Shown: piece by piece, positions 28,807 to 38,545 of the stretch | Position numbering within the stretch: position 1 is the first letter of the stretch | How the letters are laid out: each line of letters starts with the position of its first letter | Source of the DNA: Pseudomonas anatoliensis | Lineage (GTDB): Bacteria > Pseudomonadota > Gammaproteobacteria > Pseudomonadales > Pseudomonadaceae | Length of the DNA stretch: 64,000 bases | Reading direction: 5' to 3' | NCBI RefSeq assembly: GCF_017976235.1 | Contig: NZ_JACVHC010000004.1 | Location: 418,699 to 482,698, forward strand | Notes under the pieces: generated by a model | What the model saw: only the letters and a program-made list of their open reading frames with translations | Told to the model about the DNA's origin: nothing | Database searches by the model: none | Made by a program: the position numbers and the translations under genes

Positions 28807-29153
28807 GTCACGCGGCGGATAACCCTATCCCTCTCGACGTCTACTGAACTTCGACGGACCACGGAGTCAGCGCCTTAGTTGACCGACTAAATGACGCCAA
28901 AAACAGATCACTTCGTAAATAACGGTCTGTGCGCAGTTCAACTACCGATAAAAGTTGCGAGTAACAAAACAATCACACATCCAGAACCGTTTTTAACTTG
29001 GCAAAGATAGTCATTCCCGAATCGACCGCTATAATGCACCTCAGTGGGACCCCGTTTTGCAATACCGAGGTCGCCACCCGCTGACGCGATGTCCATCGCT
29101 GTCGGCCCCGGCCAGCGCCTGGCACTTATAGTCAATGTAACGCCAACGCTCGC

Positions 29154-29188
<35 letters not shown>

Positions 29189-29360
29189 GATGCTGCGTCA
29201 GTTTTAATCTGGTGCCGTAGCCGCCTGCTACACGCAAGTCTTGATCGTCTTGCCGATCCCAGCAACGCCTGTTCAGGTGTTGGCCTTCGGTAGATTCGCT
29301 CAATCGATTCGTTGCAGTGCGTTTCACCAGACATTTAACTCAACTCATACAGGTAGCACT

Positions 29361-29561
29361 GTGACGAAAGACGAACTGCGCGCGGAACTTGAGCGCCAGG
29401 AACAACGTTACAAGGAAGTTTACGGCGGGGAAGTCACCACCTACGCCGCTCAGCCCGAACCCGAACGCAAGGCGTGGCGTAAGCGCCCCACCGTTCAGGA
29501 TCAGGTCTTCAAGCAGGAAATCGAAAAGATCGAAAAGGAACTCAAAGCCGAAGAGCCATGA
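29361..29561 (+). CDS. Small highly charged conserved protein, 66 aa
   Basis: A GTG start at 29361 with AGGTAG five bases upstream opens a 66-residue product ([19 protein letters not shown]...). It is very rich in Glu, Lys and Arg, with helical heptads at both ends and a central [13 protein letters not shown] turn. I recall similar short proteins in other Pseudomonas, but none with a known function. A larger in-frame opening starts 120 bases upstream but lacks a ribosome site and shows no family-like composition there. Confidence 0.7.
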   Translation: MTKDELRAELERQEQRYKEVYGGEVTTYAAQPEPERKAWRKRPTVQDQVFKQEIEKIEKELKAEEP

Positions 29562-29931
29562 GCCAACCGGTTTTGATATCCGAGGGTCAGTGCGCACCGT
29601 TTACAAGCGCGGTGTGACGATGATGCCCTGTGCGCCCGCTATCCGCGGGCAGCAGCCATTGCCCGTCCTACAGGGTGATAGGAAGCTTCTTACAGGTTTC
29701 ATTTATATTTCAGACAAGCGTATGACCCCTTGTTTTATGGGTAAAAAACCCTGCCATCATGGGACTTCCCCAATAAAATCAGTAACTTGAAAGACCCTGC
29801 GCGCTGCTTGGTTTTAATGCGCTGCAACAAATTAATTCGAATAAGAGTGTTACTGATGAGCAGGTAGGGCATCGATTTCGAGACTTTTCTGGCATAATCG
29901 CGCCCCCTTACGACCGGGTCAGAAAACCTTC
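29562..29931. other. Gap before the phosphate transporter gene
   Basis: This 370-base stretch contains a small palindrome (CCCGCTATCCGCGGG, 29628-29642) and an AT-rich promoter-like segment (29825-29900, including GGCATAATCG close to the gene). I see no gene. The transporter start is preceded by no strong Shine-Dalgarno. Confidence 0.4.
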
Positions 29932-31407
29932 ATGATCGATTTATTCAGCGGACTGGATGCTTGGGTGCTTGTGAGCCTCCTGCTCGCCCTGACATTCGTC
30001 CTCGCCTTCGAGTTCATCAATGGATTTCATGACACCGCTAACGCGGTAGCCACTGTTATCTACACCAAAGCCATGCCGCCGCACCTGGCGGTATTCTTTT
30101 CCGGCGTGTTCAACTTCCTCGGCGTTCTGCTGGGTGGCGTTGGCGTGGCGTATGCCATTGTCCATTTGCTGCCGGTTGAGCTGCTGATCAATGTGAACAC
30201 CGGCCATGGCCTGGCGATGGTGTTCTCGTTGCTCGCCGCTGCAATCGCCTGGAACCTTGGCACCTGGTACTTCGGTATCCCGGCGTCCAGCTCGCACACC
30301 CTGATCGGTTCGATCCTCGGTGTCGGCCTGGCCAACGCCCTGATCAACGACATTCCGTTGGCCGATGGTGTGAACTGGCAGAAGGCGATCGACATCGGCG
30401 CCTCGCTGGTGTTCTCGCCAATGGCCGGTTTCCTGATCGCGGCGCTGGTGCTGATCGGTCTGAAATGGTGGCGCCCGCTGTCGAAGATGCACAAGACGCC
30501 GGAACAGCGCCGCAAACTCGACGACAAGAAGCACCCACCGTTCTGGAACCGTCTGGTTCTGGTGATCTCGGCCATGGCCGTAAGCTTCGTGCACGGCTCC
30601 AACGATGGTCAAAAAGGCATCGGCCTGATCATGCTGGTGCTGATCGGTATCGTACCTGCGCAGTTCGTCCTCGACCTGAACAGCACCACCTACCAGATCG
30701 AACGTACCCGCGACGCAACCCTGCACCTGAGCCAGTTCTACCAGCGCAATTCCGAATCCCTCGGTGAATTCCTGGCCCTGGGCAAGAGCGTAGAAGGCGA
30801 CCTGCCGGAGAAATTCCGCTGCAACCCGCAGCAGACCGAACCGACCATCACTGCCCTGCTGCACACCCTTAAAGGTGTTGCGGACTATCACTCGCTGTCT
30901 TCGGACAGCCGTATTGAAGTCCGTCGCTACCTGCTGTGCCTGGACGACACTGCGAAGAAAGTCGGCAAGTTGCCTGGCCTGGAACCACGCGAAAAGGCTG
31001 ACCTCGACAAACTGCGCAAAGACCTGACCACCACCACCGAATACGCCCCGTTCTGGGTGATTCTGGCGGTCGCTCTGGCCCTGGGCCTGGGCACCATGGT
31101 CGGCTGGAAACGCGTAGTACTGACCATCGGCGAGAAGATAGGCAAGCAAGGCATGACCTACTCGCAAGGCATGTCGGCGCAGATCACTACCGCGACCCTG
31201 ATCGGTATGGCCAACATCTTCAGCCTGCCGGTGTCCACCACTCACGTCCTCTCCTCGGGCGTCGCCGGTACCATGGTTGCCAACAAGAGCGGCCTGCAAG
31301 GCGGGACGGTTCGCACCATTCTTCTGGCGTGGGTACTGACCTTGCCGGCGACCGTGGCACTGTCGGCCGGGTTGTTCTGGCTGGCGTCCAAGGCGCTGGG
31401 TAGCTGA
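29932..31407 (+). CDS. pitA: Low-affinity inorganic phosphate transporter, Pit family
   Basis: The 491-residue membrane protein has the two inverted PHO4 signatures: GFHDTANAVATVIYT near the N-terminus, and the matching HGSNDGQKGIGL and ISTATxIGMAN-like (QITTATLIGMANIFSLPVSTTHVLSS) blocks later. A cytoplasmic loop of about 190 residues separates the halves. Pit carriers import phosphate with a divalent metal ion, driven by protons. The ATG at 29932 gives the family length. A strong terminator follows 17 bases after the stop. The symbol is by family; a PitB-type paralogue is possible. Confidence 0.87.
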   Translation: MIDLFSGLDAWVLVSLLLALTFVLAFEFINGFHDTANAVATVIYTKAMPPHLAVFFSGVFNFLGVLLGGVGVAYAIVHLLPVELLINVNTGHGLAMVFSLLAAAIAWNLGTWYFGIPASSSHTLIGSILGVGLANALINDIPLADGVNWQKAIDIGASLVFSPMAGFLIAALVLIGLKWWRPLSKMHKTPEQRRKLDDKKHPPFWNRLVLVISAMAVSFVHGSNDGQKGIGLIMLVLIGIVPAQFVLDLNSTTYQIERTRDATLHLSQFYQRNSESLGEFLALGKSVEGDLPEKFRCNPQQTEPTITALLHTLKGVADYHSLSSDSRIEVRRYLLCLDDTAKKVGKLPGLEPREKADLDKLRKDLTTTTEYAPFWVILAVALALGLGTMVGWKRVVLTIGEKIGKQGMTYSQGMSAQITTATLIGMANIFSLPVSTTHVLSSGVAGTMVANKSGLQGGTVRTILLAWVLTLPATVALSAGLFWLASKALGS

Positions 31408-31423
31408 TAGATAGCTGGAAATG

Positions 31424-31459
31424 AAAAAGGCGCGATTCGAGAGGATCGCGCCTTTTTTT
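31424..31459 (+). terminator. Rho-independent terminator after pitA
   Basis: AAAAAGGCGCGATTC and its inverse GGATCGCGCC form a stem followed by seven T, 17 bases after the pitA stop. Confidence 0.92.
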
Positions 31460-31486
31460 GGTCTGGAGGTTGGTTGGGGGTTGGGG

Positions 31487-32119
31487 GCATATCCGTTGCT
31501 GCGGGGGTTGCCTCTGGCGGTTTCGCCCTTACGGCGAGTCACCTTTTCCAAACGCCGAAAAGGTAACCCAAAAGGCTTTGCCCCGGCGTACGGCACTTCG
31601 CTGAGGCTCAGTGTTCCCTCGCTACGGTGTCCATCCGGGGGCATCGCCTACGGTTTGCTTCGCTGCACCTCCTCTCGATGTATGCGGCTACGCCGCACGG
31701 CGCTGCGCGCCTAACCCCCGGATGAACACCTCCGCTCGGCCTGCCGATGGGGCAACAAATCAAAAGCCAAAGCAAAAGCAAATCAAGAGCCGACCGTATG
31801 CTCCCCCACCACTCAACAGGATGAGCGTTAGCTCGGCTGAGCTTTTGATCTTCAGGCCCGTCGGCAGGCTGAGTGGAGGGATTGATCCGGGGGTGGGAGC
31901 GCAGCGACCGTTTGGCGAAGCCAAACACATCGAGAGGAGGTGCAGCGAAGCAAACCGGAGGCGATGCGCCCGGATCAATCGCGGAACGAAGGAACCCCGA
32001 GCCCCAGCGAGTGGGCCGAACGTCAGGGCACAGACCTTTGGTTACTTTGGGGCGTCTGCCAAAGTGACCCGCCGTAAGGGCGGAACCCTAAGAAGCCGTT
32101 ATCGCAGCAACGGATAAAA
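31487..32119. repeat. Long imperfect inverted repeat (two arms of about 265 bases), intergenic
   Basis: The left arm (31487-31756) and right arm (31853-32119) are diverged inverse copies. Shared blocks include GGTTTGCTTCGCTGCACC, CTCCTCTCGATGT, CGCCCTTACGGCG and TATCCGTTGCTGCG. The inner ends also pair (ATCAAAAGC at 31759-31767 and GCTTTTGAT at 31841-31849). The arms resemble long dispersed intergenic repeats I remember from P. fluorescens-group genomes. No transposase or convincing gene lies in the 821-base gap (31408-32228), and open frames here look incidental. Confidence 0.75.
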
Positions 32120-32228
32120 ACCCAAAACCCCAACAACCTGGTCGGCCCCCAAGCCGCCAAGGCAAAAAAAAAGGGCAACCGAAGTCGCCCAAAATGCCTT
32201 GCGTGCTCATCAATCCAGAAAGCGCGAC

Positions 32229-32342
32229 CTACTTCTTACGCTTATTCGCATCCTTCCAGATAAAAAATCCAAACCCTGCAAAAAACAGAACCATGAGGCC
32301 AACGGTCAGCACTCCGGCAAAAACCACGTTATCGAAAAACAT
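32229..32342 (-). CDS. Single-pass membrane mini-protein, 37 aa
   Basis: An ATG at 32342, preceded by GGGAGG at an ideal spacing of six bases, opens a 37-residue peptide. It has MFFDNVVFAG, then a hydrophobic helix (about residues 6-29) and ends WKDANKRKK, an inside-positive tail. Codon use and the ribosome site look real. I recall similar short membrane proteins in Pseudomonas but no function. The orientation rule predicts the N-terminus outside and the C-terminus in the cytoplasm. Confidence 0.75.
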   Translation of the reverse strand: MFFDNVVFAGVLTVGLMVLFFAGFGFFIWKDANKRKK

Positions 32343-32461
32343 GACTGGCCTCCCGGCCCTGCTCTGCTGCGATGGAACTAAGTTAACCAAACACGCAGGC
32401 GCAACCATTGACCAGGATCAACTCCGGCCAACACAAAAACTAAAGGAGAGGAAATAACTGA

Positions 32462-32481
32462 CCTGCATCAAAGGATGCAGG
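32462..32481 (-). terminator. Hairpin after the 53-residue gene
   Basis: CCTGCATC and GATGCAGG are perfect eight-base arms with a four-base loop, lying six bases beyond the stop of the minus-strand gene. The T-run is weak, so terminator activity is uncertain. Confidence 0.5.
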
Positions 32482-32487
32482 GGGAGA

Positions 32488-32649
32488 TCAACGCTTTTTC
32501 GGCTTGTTTTTCGACTTTTTCTTGGCTTTTCCCAACGGCATCGCCTGCTCGAAGGCATTGCGCACTTCGTTCAAGCGCTTTTCTTTGATGTCATGTACGC
32601 GCTTGGCACGCTCAGCATTGAGGTCGATCAGTTTGTCGTCTTGGCTCAT
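32488..32649 (-). CDS. Small basic protein, 53 aa, lysine-rich tail
   Basis: An ATG at 32649 opens MSQDDKLIDLNAERAKRVHDIK, an amphipathic helix. The protein ends in a Lys-rich tail (KAKKKSKNKPKKR) that could bind nucleic acid or acidic lipid. No strong Shine-Dalgarno is visible. The composition and codon use are gene-like and I remember comparable short proteins in Pseudomonas, but the function is unknown. A hairpin directly follows the stop. Confidence 0.7.
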   Translation of the reverse strand: MSQDDKLIDLNAERAKRVHDIKEKRLNEVRNAFEQAMPLGKAKKKSKNKPKKR

Positions 32650-32782
32650 GGCAACACACATCGCTAAAAATAATCACAACTGCCGCGACAACGGCAGGAC
32701 TGCGCCAATAATGCAGCCTGACGCCAGCGCTGACCAGTCGCCAGCACCAACGCTCTACATCAATTCATGTAAACGACGAATC

Positions 32783-33124
32783 TCAGATCTCGATATCGAC
32801 CCACAAACCCTGACGCGGCTGATCTTCCATCAGCGGCACGACGGGCACGGTGTTGTCGGCATTGAGTTCGTTGCCGGGCACAGCGAGGTGTTCTTCGGGG
32901 TCTTCATCGGCTTCGCGGCGACGGCGATCACGTTCCTGCTGGCGACGCTGTTCTTCGCGCAGCAGCAAACCGTCCTCTTCAGGATCACGCTTTTGCAGAT
33001 CGATCGTGCTTTCGTTTGAGCTTTCCTGCACCGGCACTACAGGAGGGATGTCCGGTCGCTGACGGATCGGATCCTGCTGGGAAGTGACTGGCACAACGCT
33101 CAAGGGGAGCATCGGTGGCAACAT
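32783..33124 (-). CDS. Low-complexity conserved protein, 113 aa
   Basis: The protein begins with a Pro/Val-rich segment (MLPPMLPLSVVPVTSQQ). A strongly charged Arg/Glu stretch (LLLREEQRRQQERDRRRR, about residues 53-70) follows, then a conserved acidic end with VPLMEDQPRQGLWVDIEI. I recall relatives in many Pseudomonas genomes, often mislabelled as aspartate-semialdehyde dehydrogenase, with which the sequence has nothing in common. It has no signal peptide or membrane span and is probably largely disordered. AGGAG lies ten bases before the ATG. Confidence 0.72.
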   Translation of the reverse strand: MLPPMLPLSVVPVTSQQDPIRQRPDIPPVVPVQESSNESTIDLQKRDPEEDGLLLREEQRRQQERDRRRREADEDPEEHLAVPGNELNADNTVPVVPLMEDQPRQGLWVDIEI

Positions 33125-33208
33125 ATAAGGGGTCTCCTGTCAGCAGGCTATCGGCTGCGGCGCAGGCGCCTTGAGCCACTGGTCGAAAATCTGTGACGCA
33201 CTTGGCAC

Positions 33209-33305
33209 CTGTAAGAGCTGCCGCAGGCTGCGATCTTTTAATGGGACAACACGGATTCCAAGTGTTCCCCCAGATCAAAAGATCGCAGCCTTCGGCAGCT
33301 CCTAC
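33209..33305. repeat. Family-A palindromic pair upstream of rapA
   Basis: One arm carries CTGCCGCAGG and the other CTTCGGCAGC, so two sub-variants are paired. They lie between the divergent small gene and rapA. Confidence 0.82.
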
Positions 33306-33378
33306 CCCAGTATTCCTTTGGCCTCAGGGTCGCATTCCGTTAAGATAGCCCGCTTTTTCAAGGTGGGAGTCAGGCAGC

Positions 33379-36225
33379 ATGGCGCAGCAGTATCAACCGG
33401 GGCAACGCTGGATCAGTGACAGCGAAGCAGAGCTTGGTTTAGGCACCGTTCTGGCACAGGACGGCCGCTTGTTGACCGTGCTTTACCCGGCCACTGGCGA
33501 AACCCGCCAGTACGCGCTACGGAATGCGCCCCTCACCCGCGTGCGGTTCTCGCCCGGTGACAGCATTACCCACTTCGAAGGCTGGAAGATGACCGTCCAG
33601 CAAGTCGACGACGTCGATGGCCTGATGGTCTATCACGGCCTCAACGCGCAGAACGAAGCCGTCACCCTGCCGGAAACCCAGCTGTCGAACTTCATTCAGT
33701 TCCGTCTGGCCAGCGACCGTCTGTTCGCCGGGCAGATCGACCCGCTGGCGTGGTTCTCCCTGCGCTACAACACCCTCGAACACACCAGCCGCCAGTTGCA
33801 ATCCTCGCTCTGGGGCCTGGGCGGCGTGCGTGCGCAACCGATCGCGCACCAGTTGCACATCGCCCGTGAAGTCGCCGACCGCATCGCGCCGCGCGTATTG
33901 CTGGCGGACGAAGTGGGCCTGGGTAAAACCATCGAAGCCGGTCTGGTGATCCATCGCCAACTGCTCTCGGGCCGTGCCAATCGCGTGCTGATCCTGGTGC
34001 CGGAAAACCTTCAGCACCAGTGGCTGGTGGAGATGCGCCGCCGCTTCAACCTGCAAGTTGCGCTGTTCGACGAAGAGCGCTTCATCGAAAGCGATGCCGC
34101 CAACCCGTTCGAAGACACCCAACTGGCGCTGGTTGCGCTGGAGTGGCTGGTCGAAGACGAGAAAGCCCAGGACGCACTGTTCGCCGCCGGTTGGGACTTA
34201 ATGGTGGTCGACGAAGCGCACCACCTGGTCTGGCACGAAGAAAAGGCCAGCCCCGAGTATTCGCTGGTCGAGCAACTTGCCGAAGTGATTCCCGGCGTGT
34301 TGCTGCTCACCGCAACCCCGGAACAACTGGGTCAGGACAGCCACTTCGCCCGTCTGCGCCTGCTTGATCCGAACCGTTTCCATGACCTGGCCGCTTTCCG
34401 CGCCGAGAGCGAAAACTATCGCCCGGTGGCCGAAGCCGTTCAGGAGCTGCTGGACAAAGGGCGCCTGTCGCCTGAAGCACACAAGACCATCCACGGTTTC
34501 CTCGGCAACGAAGGCGAAGCCCTGCTGACCGCGGTCAACGATGGCGACACCGAAGCCAGCGCCCGTCTCGTGCGTGAACTGCTCGACCGCCACGGCACCG
34601 GCCGCGTGCTGTTCCGTAACACCCGCGCCGCCGTGCAGGGTTTCCCGCAGCGCAATCTGCACCCGTACCCACTGCCGTGCCCGGACGAATACCTCGAACT
34701 GCCGCTGGGCGACCACGCCGAACTGTATCCGGAAGTCAGTTTCCAGGCGCAGCCGGACGCGAGCGAAGAAGAGCGCTGGTGGAAATTCGACCCACGCGTC
34801 GAGTGGCTGATCGATCAGCTGAAAATGCTCAAGCGCACCAAAGTGCTGGTGATCTGCGCCCACGCCGAAACTGCGATGGACCTGGAAGACGCCCTGCGCG
34901 TGCGTTCCGGCATACCGGCCACGGTGTTCCATGAAGGCATGAACATCCTTGAGCGTGACCGCGCCGCCGCCTACTTCGCCGACGAAGAATTTGGCGCGCA
35001 GGTACTGATCTGCTCGGAAATCGGCAGTGAAGGTCGCAACTTCCAGTTCGCACACCATTTGGTGCTGTTCGATCTGCCGGCGCACCCGGACTTGCTGGAA
35101 CAGCGTATCGGTCGTCTCGACCGGATCGGTCAGAAGCACATCATCGAACTGCACGTGCCGTACCTGGAAACCAGCCCGCAAGAGCGCCTGTTCCAGTGGT
35201 ATCACGAAGCGCTGAATGCGTTCCTCAACACGTGCCCGACCGGCAATGCCTTGCAGCATCAGTTCGGCCCGCGCCTGCTGCCGCTGCTCGAAGAAGCCGA
35301 CGACAGCGAGTGGCAAGCACTGATCGACGAGGCGCGCACCGAGCGCGAACGTCTGGAACAGGAGCTGCACACCGGTCGTGACCGTCTGCTGGAACTCAAC
35401 TCCGGCGGTTCGGGCGAAGGCGATCAGTTGGTCGAGGACATCCTCGAGCAAGACGATCAGTTCGCCCTGCCGATCTACATGGAAACCCTGTTCGATGCGT
35501 TTGGTATCGACAGCGAAGACCATTCGGAAAACGCCCTGATCCTCAAGCCGAGCGAGAAGATGCTCGACGCCAGCTTCCCGCTGGGCGACGACGAAGGCGT
35601 GACCATCACCTACGATCGCAACCAGGCGCTGTCGCGCGAAGACATGCAGTTCATCACCTGGGAACACCCGATGGTGCAGGGCGGCATGGATCTGGTGTTG
35701 TCCGGTTCGATGGGCAACACCGCCGTCGCGCTGATCAAGAACAAGGCGCTGAAACCGGGCACCGTGTTGCTGGAACTGCTCTACGTCAGCGAAGTGGTTG
35801 CCCCGCGTTCGCTGCAACTGGGCCGTTACCTGCCGCCGGCCGCCCTGCGCTGCCTGCTGGATGCCAACGGCAACGACTTGTCGTCACGCGTCTCGTTCGA
35901 GACGCTGAACGATCAGCTCGAAAGCGTGCCACGGGCCAGCGCCAACAAGTTCATCCAGGCCCAGCGCGATCAGCTGACGCCACGGATCAATGCCGGTGAA
36001 GAGAAGATCACTCCGCGTCACGCCGAGCGCGTGGCCGAGGCGCGTCGCCGTCTGGCGGCCGACACCGACGAAGAACTGGCGCGCCTGACCGCGCTGCAGG
36101 CGGTCAACCCGACCGTCCGTGACAGCGAACTGGTTGCGTTGCGCGAGCAGCGTGAGCAGGGCCTGGCGATGCTGGATAAGGCGGCGTTGCGCCTGGAAGC
36201 GATCCGGGTGTTGGTGGCGGGTTAA
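33379..36225 (+). CDS. rapA: RNA polymerase-associated protein RapA (Swi2/Snf2 ATPase)
   Basis: The 948-residue protein begins [22 protein letters not shown], the RapA N-terminal Tudor-like domain. Walker A is at [19 protein letters not shown] at [10 protein letters not shown], and motif VI at [11 protein letters not shown]. The C-terminal domain that contacts RNA polymerase follows. RapA binds core polymerase and promotes its recycling from post-termination complexes. The length matches family members (about 950-970). The gene is monocistronic and ends with a terminator. Confidence 0.95.
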   Translation: MAQQYQPGQRWISDSEAELGLGTVLAQDGRLLTVLYPATGETRQYALRNAPLTRVRFSPGDSITHFEGWKMTVQQVDDVDGLMVYHGLNAQNEAVTLPETQLSNFIQFRLASDRLFAGQIDPLAWFSLRYNTLEHTSRQLQSSLWGLGGVRAQPIAHQLHIAREVADRIAPRVLLADEVGLGKTIEAGLVIHRQLLSGRANRVLILVPENLQHQWLVEMRRRFNLQVALFDEERFIESDAANPFEDTQLALVALEWLVEDEKAQDALFAAGWDLMVVDEAHHLVWHEEKASPEYSLVEQLAEVIPGVLLLTATPEQLGQDSHFARLRLLDPNRFHDLAAFRAESENYRPVAEAVQELLDKGRLSPEAHKTIHGFLGNEGEALLTAVNDGDTEASARLVRELLDRHGTGRVLFRNTRAAVQGFPQRNLHPYPLPCPDEYLELPLGDHAELYPEVSFQAQPDASEEERWWKFDPRVEWLIDQLKMLKRTKVLVICAHAETAMDLEDALRVRSGIPATVFHEGMNILERDRAAAYFADEEFGAQVLICSEIGSEGRNFQFAHHLVLFDLPAHPDLLEQRIGRLDRIGQKHIIELHVPYLETSPQERLFQWYHEALNAFLNTCPTGNALQHQFGPRLLPLLEEADDSEWQALIDEARTERERLEQELHTGRDRLLELNSGGSGEGDQLVEDILEQDDQFALPIYMETLFDAFGIDSEDHSENALILKPSEKMLDASFPLGDDEGVTITYDRNQALSREDMQFITWEHPMVQGGMDLVLSGSMGNTAVALIKNKALKPGTVLLELLYVSEVVAPRSLQLGRYLPPAALRCLLDANGNDLSSRVSFETLNDQLESVPRASANKFIQAQRDQLTPRINAGEEKITPRHAERVAEARRRLAADTDEELARLTALQAVNPTVRDSELVALREQREQGLAMLDKAALRLEAIRVLVAG

Positions 36226-36251
36226 ACCGCCCTCCTTCACCGCTAAAAAAC

Positions 36252-36282
36252 AAAAAGGCCCGCAGCGATGCGGGCCTTTTGT
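36252..36282 (+). terminator. Rho-independent terminator after rapA
   Basis: AAAAAGGCCCGCA and TGCGGGCCTTTT form a strong stem 27 bases after the rapA stop, with a short T tail. Confidence 0.9.
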
Positions 36283-36300
36283 TATCTCAAAAGCAAAGCA

Positions 36301-36380
36301 AAAGATCGCAGCCTTCGGCAGCTCCTACATTGGAATGTGTGCACCCTGTAGGAGCTGCCGAAGGCTGCGATCTTTTGATC
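36301..36380. repeat. Family-A palindromic pair between convergent rapA and MFS genes
   Basis: Two complete inverted copies abut the stop codon of the MFS gene on the minus strand. Confidence 0.88.
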
Positions 36381-37730
36381 TTAAGCCGTTGCCGCTACAA
36401 CCTCTGGCTCAACCACAGCCACCAACCCCTCCTTCATCCGCTGCGCATCGCGCACAAAACACCGCGCCGCCAAAAACAGAAACACCATGGTCAGCAGCAG
36501 CGCCACCGGAATCAGGTACATCGCGTCATGCAACCCGACAGCCTTGAACGCTTCGGTCATCTGCTGCGCTCCGGCCGCCAGCATCGCCGTATGCGCGAAA
36601 TGATCCGACAACGCACCCACCACCACTGGCCCCAAGCCCCCGCCCAGCAAATACAGCCCGGCAAAGAACAACGCCATCGCCGTGGCCCGCAGGCGCGGTT
36701 CGACCACGTCCTGAATCGCCGTGTACACGCAGGTGTAGAAGTTGTAGGCAAACAGCCAACCCAGGCTGAACACCGCAACAAACAGACCAATCTCGATCCG
36801 CCCGGCATGCAGTGCCCAAGCCGTGCACACAGTCGAGATAATCAGGCTGAATGCGGCAAACAACAGACGACCGTTAGCCACCCGCTGATGAATCTTGTCG
36901 GCAATCCAGCCGCCGAGGGTCAGGCCGACCAGGCCAGTCACACCAACGATCACACCGGTCGCCACCGCCGCTTCCTGCAACGGCATCAGGAAATAACGCT
37001 GCAGCATCGGCACCAGAAACGAGTTGCAGGCATAAGTGGCAAAGTTGAAGCAAAGCCCCGCCATCACTAGCCACAGGAAAGTCGGCACAGCGAGGATCCG
37101 GCGGATCGGCTTGTCGACTTTCTCCTGCGACACCTGCACGCTTTCCGCCGCGCCGCGCTTAGGCTCCTTGATGAAAAACATGAATACCGCCAGCAGCAAG
37201 CCCGGCACGGCGGCGATAAAAAATGGCGCGCGCCAGCTGTCGAACGCCTTGACCATCCAGCCGATGGTGAAGAATGCCAGCAACAATCCCAATGGCAGCC
37301 CCAACATGAAAATGCCCATGGCCCGTGCCCGACGATGGGCCGGGAACAGATCGCCGATCAGCGAGTTGGCGGCCGGCGCATAGCTGGCTTCACCAATGCC
37401 GATGCCCATGCGCACGATCAGGAAACTCCAGAAACTGCCGACCAACCCGTTGACGGCGGTCAACGCACTCCACGTCGCCAGCCCCCAACCCATCAGCTTG
37501 CTGCGTGAACCCGTGTCAGCCATGCGCCCAAGCGGCAACCCGGCAATCGCGTAAACAATGGTGAACGCCGTACCGACGATGCCCAGCTGAAAGTCGCTGA
37601 GGTGCCATTCCATGCGGATCGGTTCGATGATGATCGCCGGGATGGTGCGGTCGAAGAAGTTGAACAGGTTGGCAAGGAACAGCAGGAACAGAATGCGCCA
37701 GGCATTCGCCGCTTGGGTCGAGTTCTGCAT
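36381..37730 (-). CDS. MFS transporter, spinster/YfaV-like
   Basis: The 449-residue membrane protein has 12 hydrophobic segments. The opening LFLANLFNFFDRTIPAIIIEPI and the RMGIGIGEASYAPAANSLI block are typical of the spinster-like MFS group. Motif A is reduced (GRMADTGSRSKLM). Substrates in this group include organic acids and sphingolipids; none can be assigned here. It has no partner gene and is followed by a repeat pair. Confidence 0.83.
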   Translation of the reverse strand: MQNSTQAANAWRILFLLFLANLFNFFDRTIPAIIIEPIRMEWHLSDFQLGIVGTAFTIVYAIAGLPLGRMADTGSRSKLMGWGLATWSALTAVNGLVGSFWSFLIVRMGIGIGEASYAPAANSLIGDLFPAHRRARAMGIFMLGLPLGLLLAFFTIGWMVKAFDSWRAPFFIAAVPGLLLAVFMFFIKEPKRGAAESVQVSQEKVDKPIRRILAVPTFLWLVMAGLCFNFATYACNSFLVPMLQRYFLMPLQEAAVATGVIVGVTGLVGLTLGGWIADKIHQRVANGRLLFAAFSLIISTVCTAWALHAGRIEIGLFVAVFSLGWLFAYNFYTCVYTAIQDVVEPRLRATAMALFFAGLYLLGGGLGPVVVGALSDHFAHTAMLAAGAQQMTEAFKAVGLHDAMYLIPVALLLTMVFLFLAARCFVRDAQRMKEGLVAVVEPEVVAATA

Positions 37731-38031
37731 GGGTCCGTCTCTTTATTGTTATGGGGCTTCACTGCCAACGCATCCGAGCCCGGAACCTGCAATCTAGTCA
37801 GCGCGGTGGCGGCTGTCTGTGATCATTCGTCTGCTTGATATAGGGCAATGTCACTGTAACGAAACGTAAGCCCTTGATAAGTCTGAAATCCCCGTGAATC
37901 CGGGGCTTTTGCGGCAAAACCTTGCCACAAAAAAATAGTTTCAAGCCCCCCTTCCCATTGCCGTTGCGAAGCCTAGAATGGCCGCCGGATCCGTCCGGAT
38001 CTCCCGATCAATCCCTTTGATACCCTCCCCA
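37731..38031. other. Gap between divergent MFS and cysteine-cluster genes
   Basis: This 301-base stretch holds the divergent promoters. A five-base-pair GC hairpin (CCCCG/CGGGG, 37890-37905) is followed by CTTTTG, and a poly-A-rich segment lies around 37930. I see no gene and no clear operator. Confidence 0.4.
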
Positions 38032-38400
38032 ATGTCCGAAGTCAGTCCGTGTCTGAATTGCGGTGCCTGCTGTTCCCATTTTCGCGTGTCTTTTTTCTGG
38101 GGTGAATGTGCTTCGTCCGGGGGCACAGTACCCGATGAGCTGGTGACCCAAATCTCTCCCAGCCGGGTGGCGATGAACGGCACCGACTGCAAATCGCCGC
38201 GATGCACCGCATTGGAGGGTGACGTTGGCAGCACCGTCAGCTGTTCGATTTATGACAAACGCTCCAGCGCCTGCCGTGAATTCGAGTCGTCTTGGGAAAA
38301 CGGCGAGCAGAATGTCGATTGCGACAAGGCGCGCGCCCGTTTCGGGCTGCCCCCCTTGCAACCGGACTGGGCCGAAATCCCCTTTGAGAAGAGCGCCTGA
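38032..38400 (+). CDS. YkgJ-type cysteine-cluster protein
   Basis: The 122-residue protein has the CxxCGxCC cluster of the YkgJ/UPF0153 family (C7, C10, C13, C14) and further cysteines at about 26, 65 and 76, suggesting a zinc or iron-sulfur site. The ATG at 38032 is chosen because it places the cluster at the family's usual N-terminal position. The biochemical function of the family is not known with certainty; ferredoxin-like roles are assumed. No partner gene is evident. Confidence 0.8.
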   Translation: MSEVSPCLNCGACCSHFRVSFFWGECASSGGTVPDELVTQISPSRVAMNGTDCKSPRCTALEGDVGSTVSCSIYDKRSSACREFESSWENGEQNVDCDKARARFGLPPLQPDWAEIPFEKSA

Positions 38401-38545
38401 CCCTTAGCGCCAATCGCTATGACGCTAATGCCGAAATCATTAGCGCCAATGTGCCACTATCGCTTGCTCTCCGAAAACCGCCTCTATACTTTTGTCTTCA
38501 GCCAGCGTTAACCGCGCGGTAAGGACTTCAGAGACGGGGCGTGCT

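Noticed and set aside
29941..31644. Minus-strand open frame of about 567 codons opposite pitA
   Set aside because: It mirrors the codon structure of pitA and runs through its terminator and a repeat; no protein family features.
31608..32117. Several open frames on both strands in the long inverted repeat
   Set aside because: They are mutually overlapping, run into the repeat arms and have no family resemblance or ribosome sites.
37890..37910. Small GC hairpin followed by CTTTTG
   Set aside because: The five-base-pair stem is weak and no plus-strand gene ends nearby, so it is not listed as a terminator.
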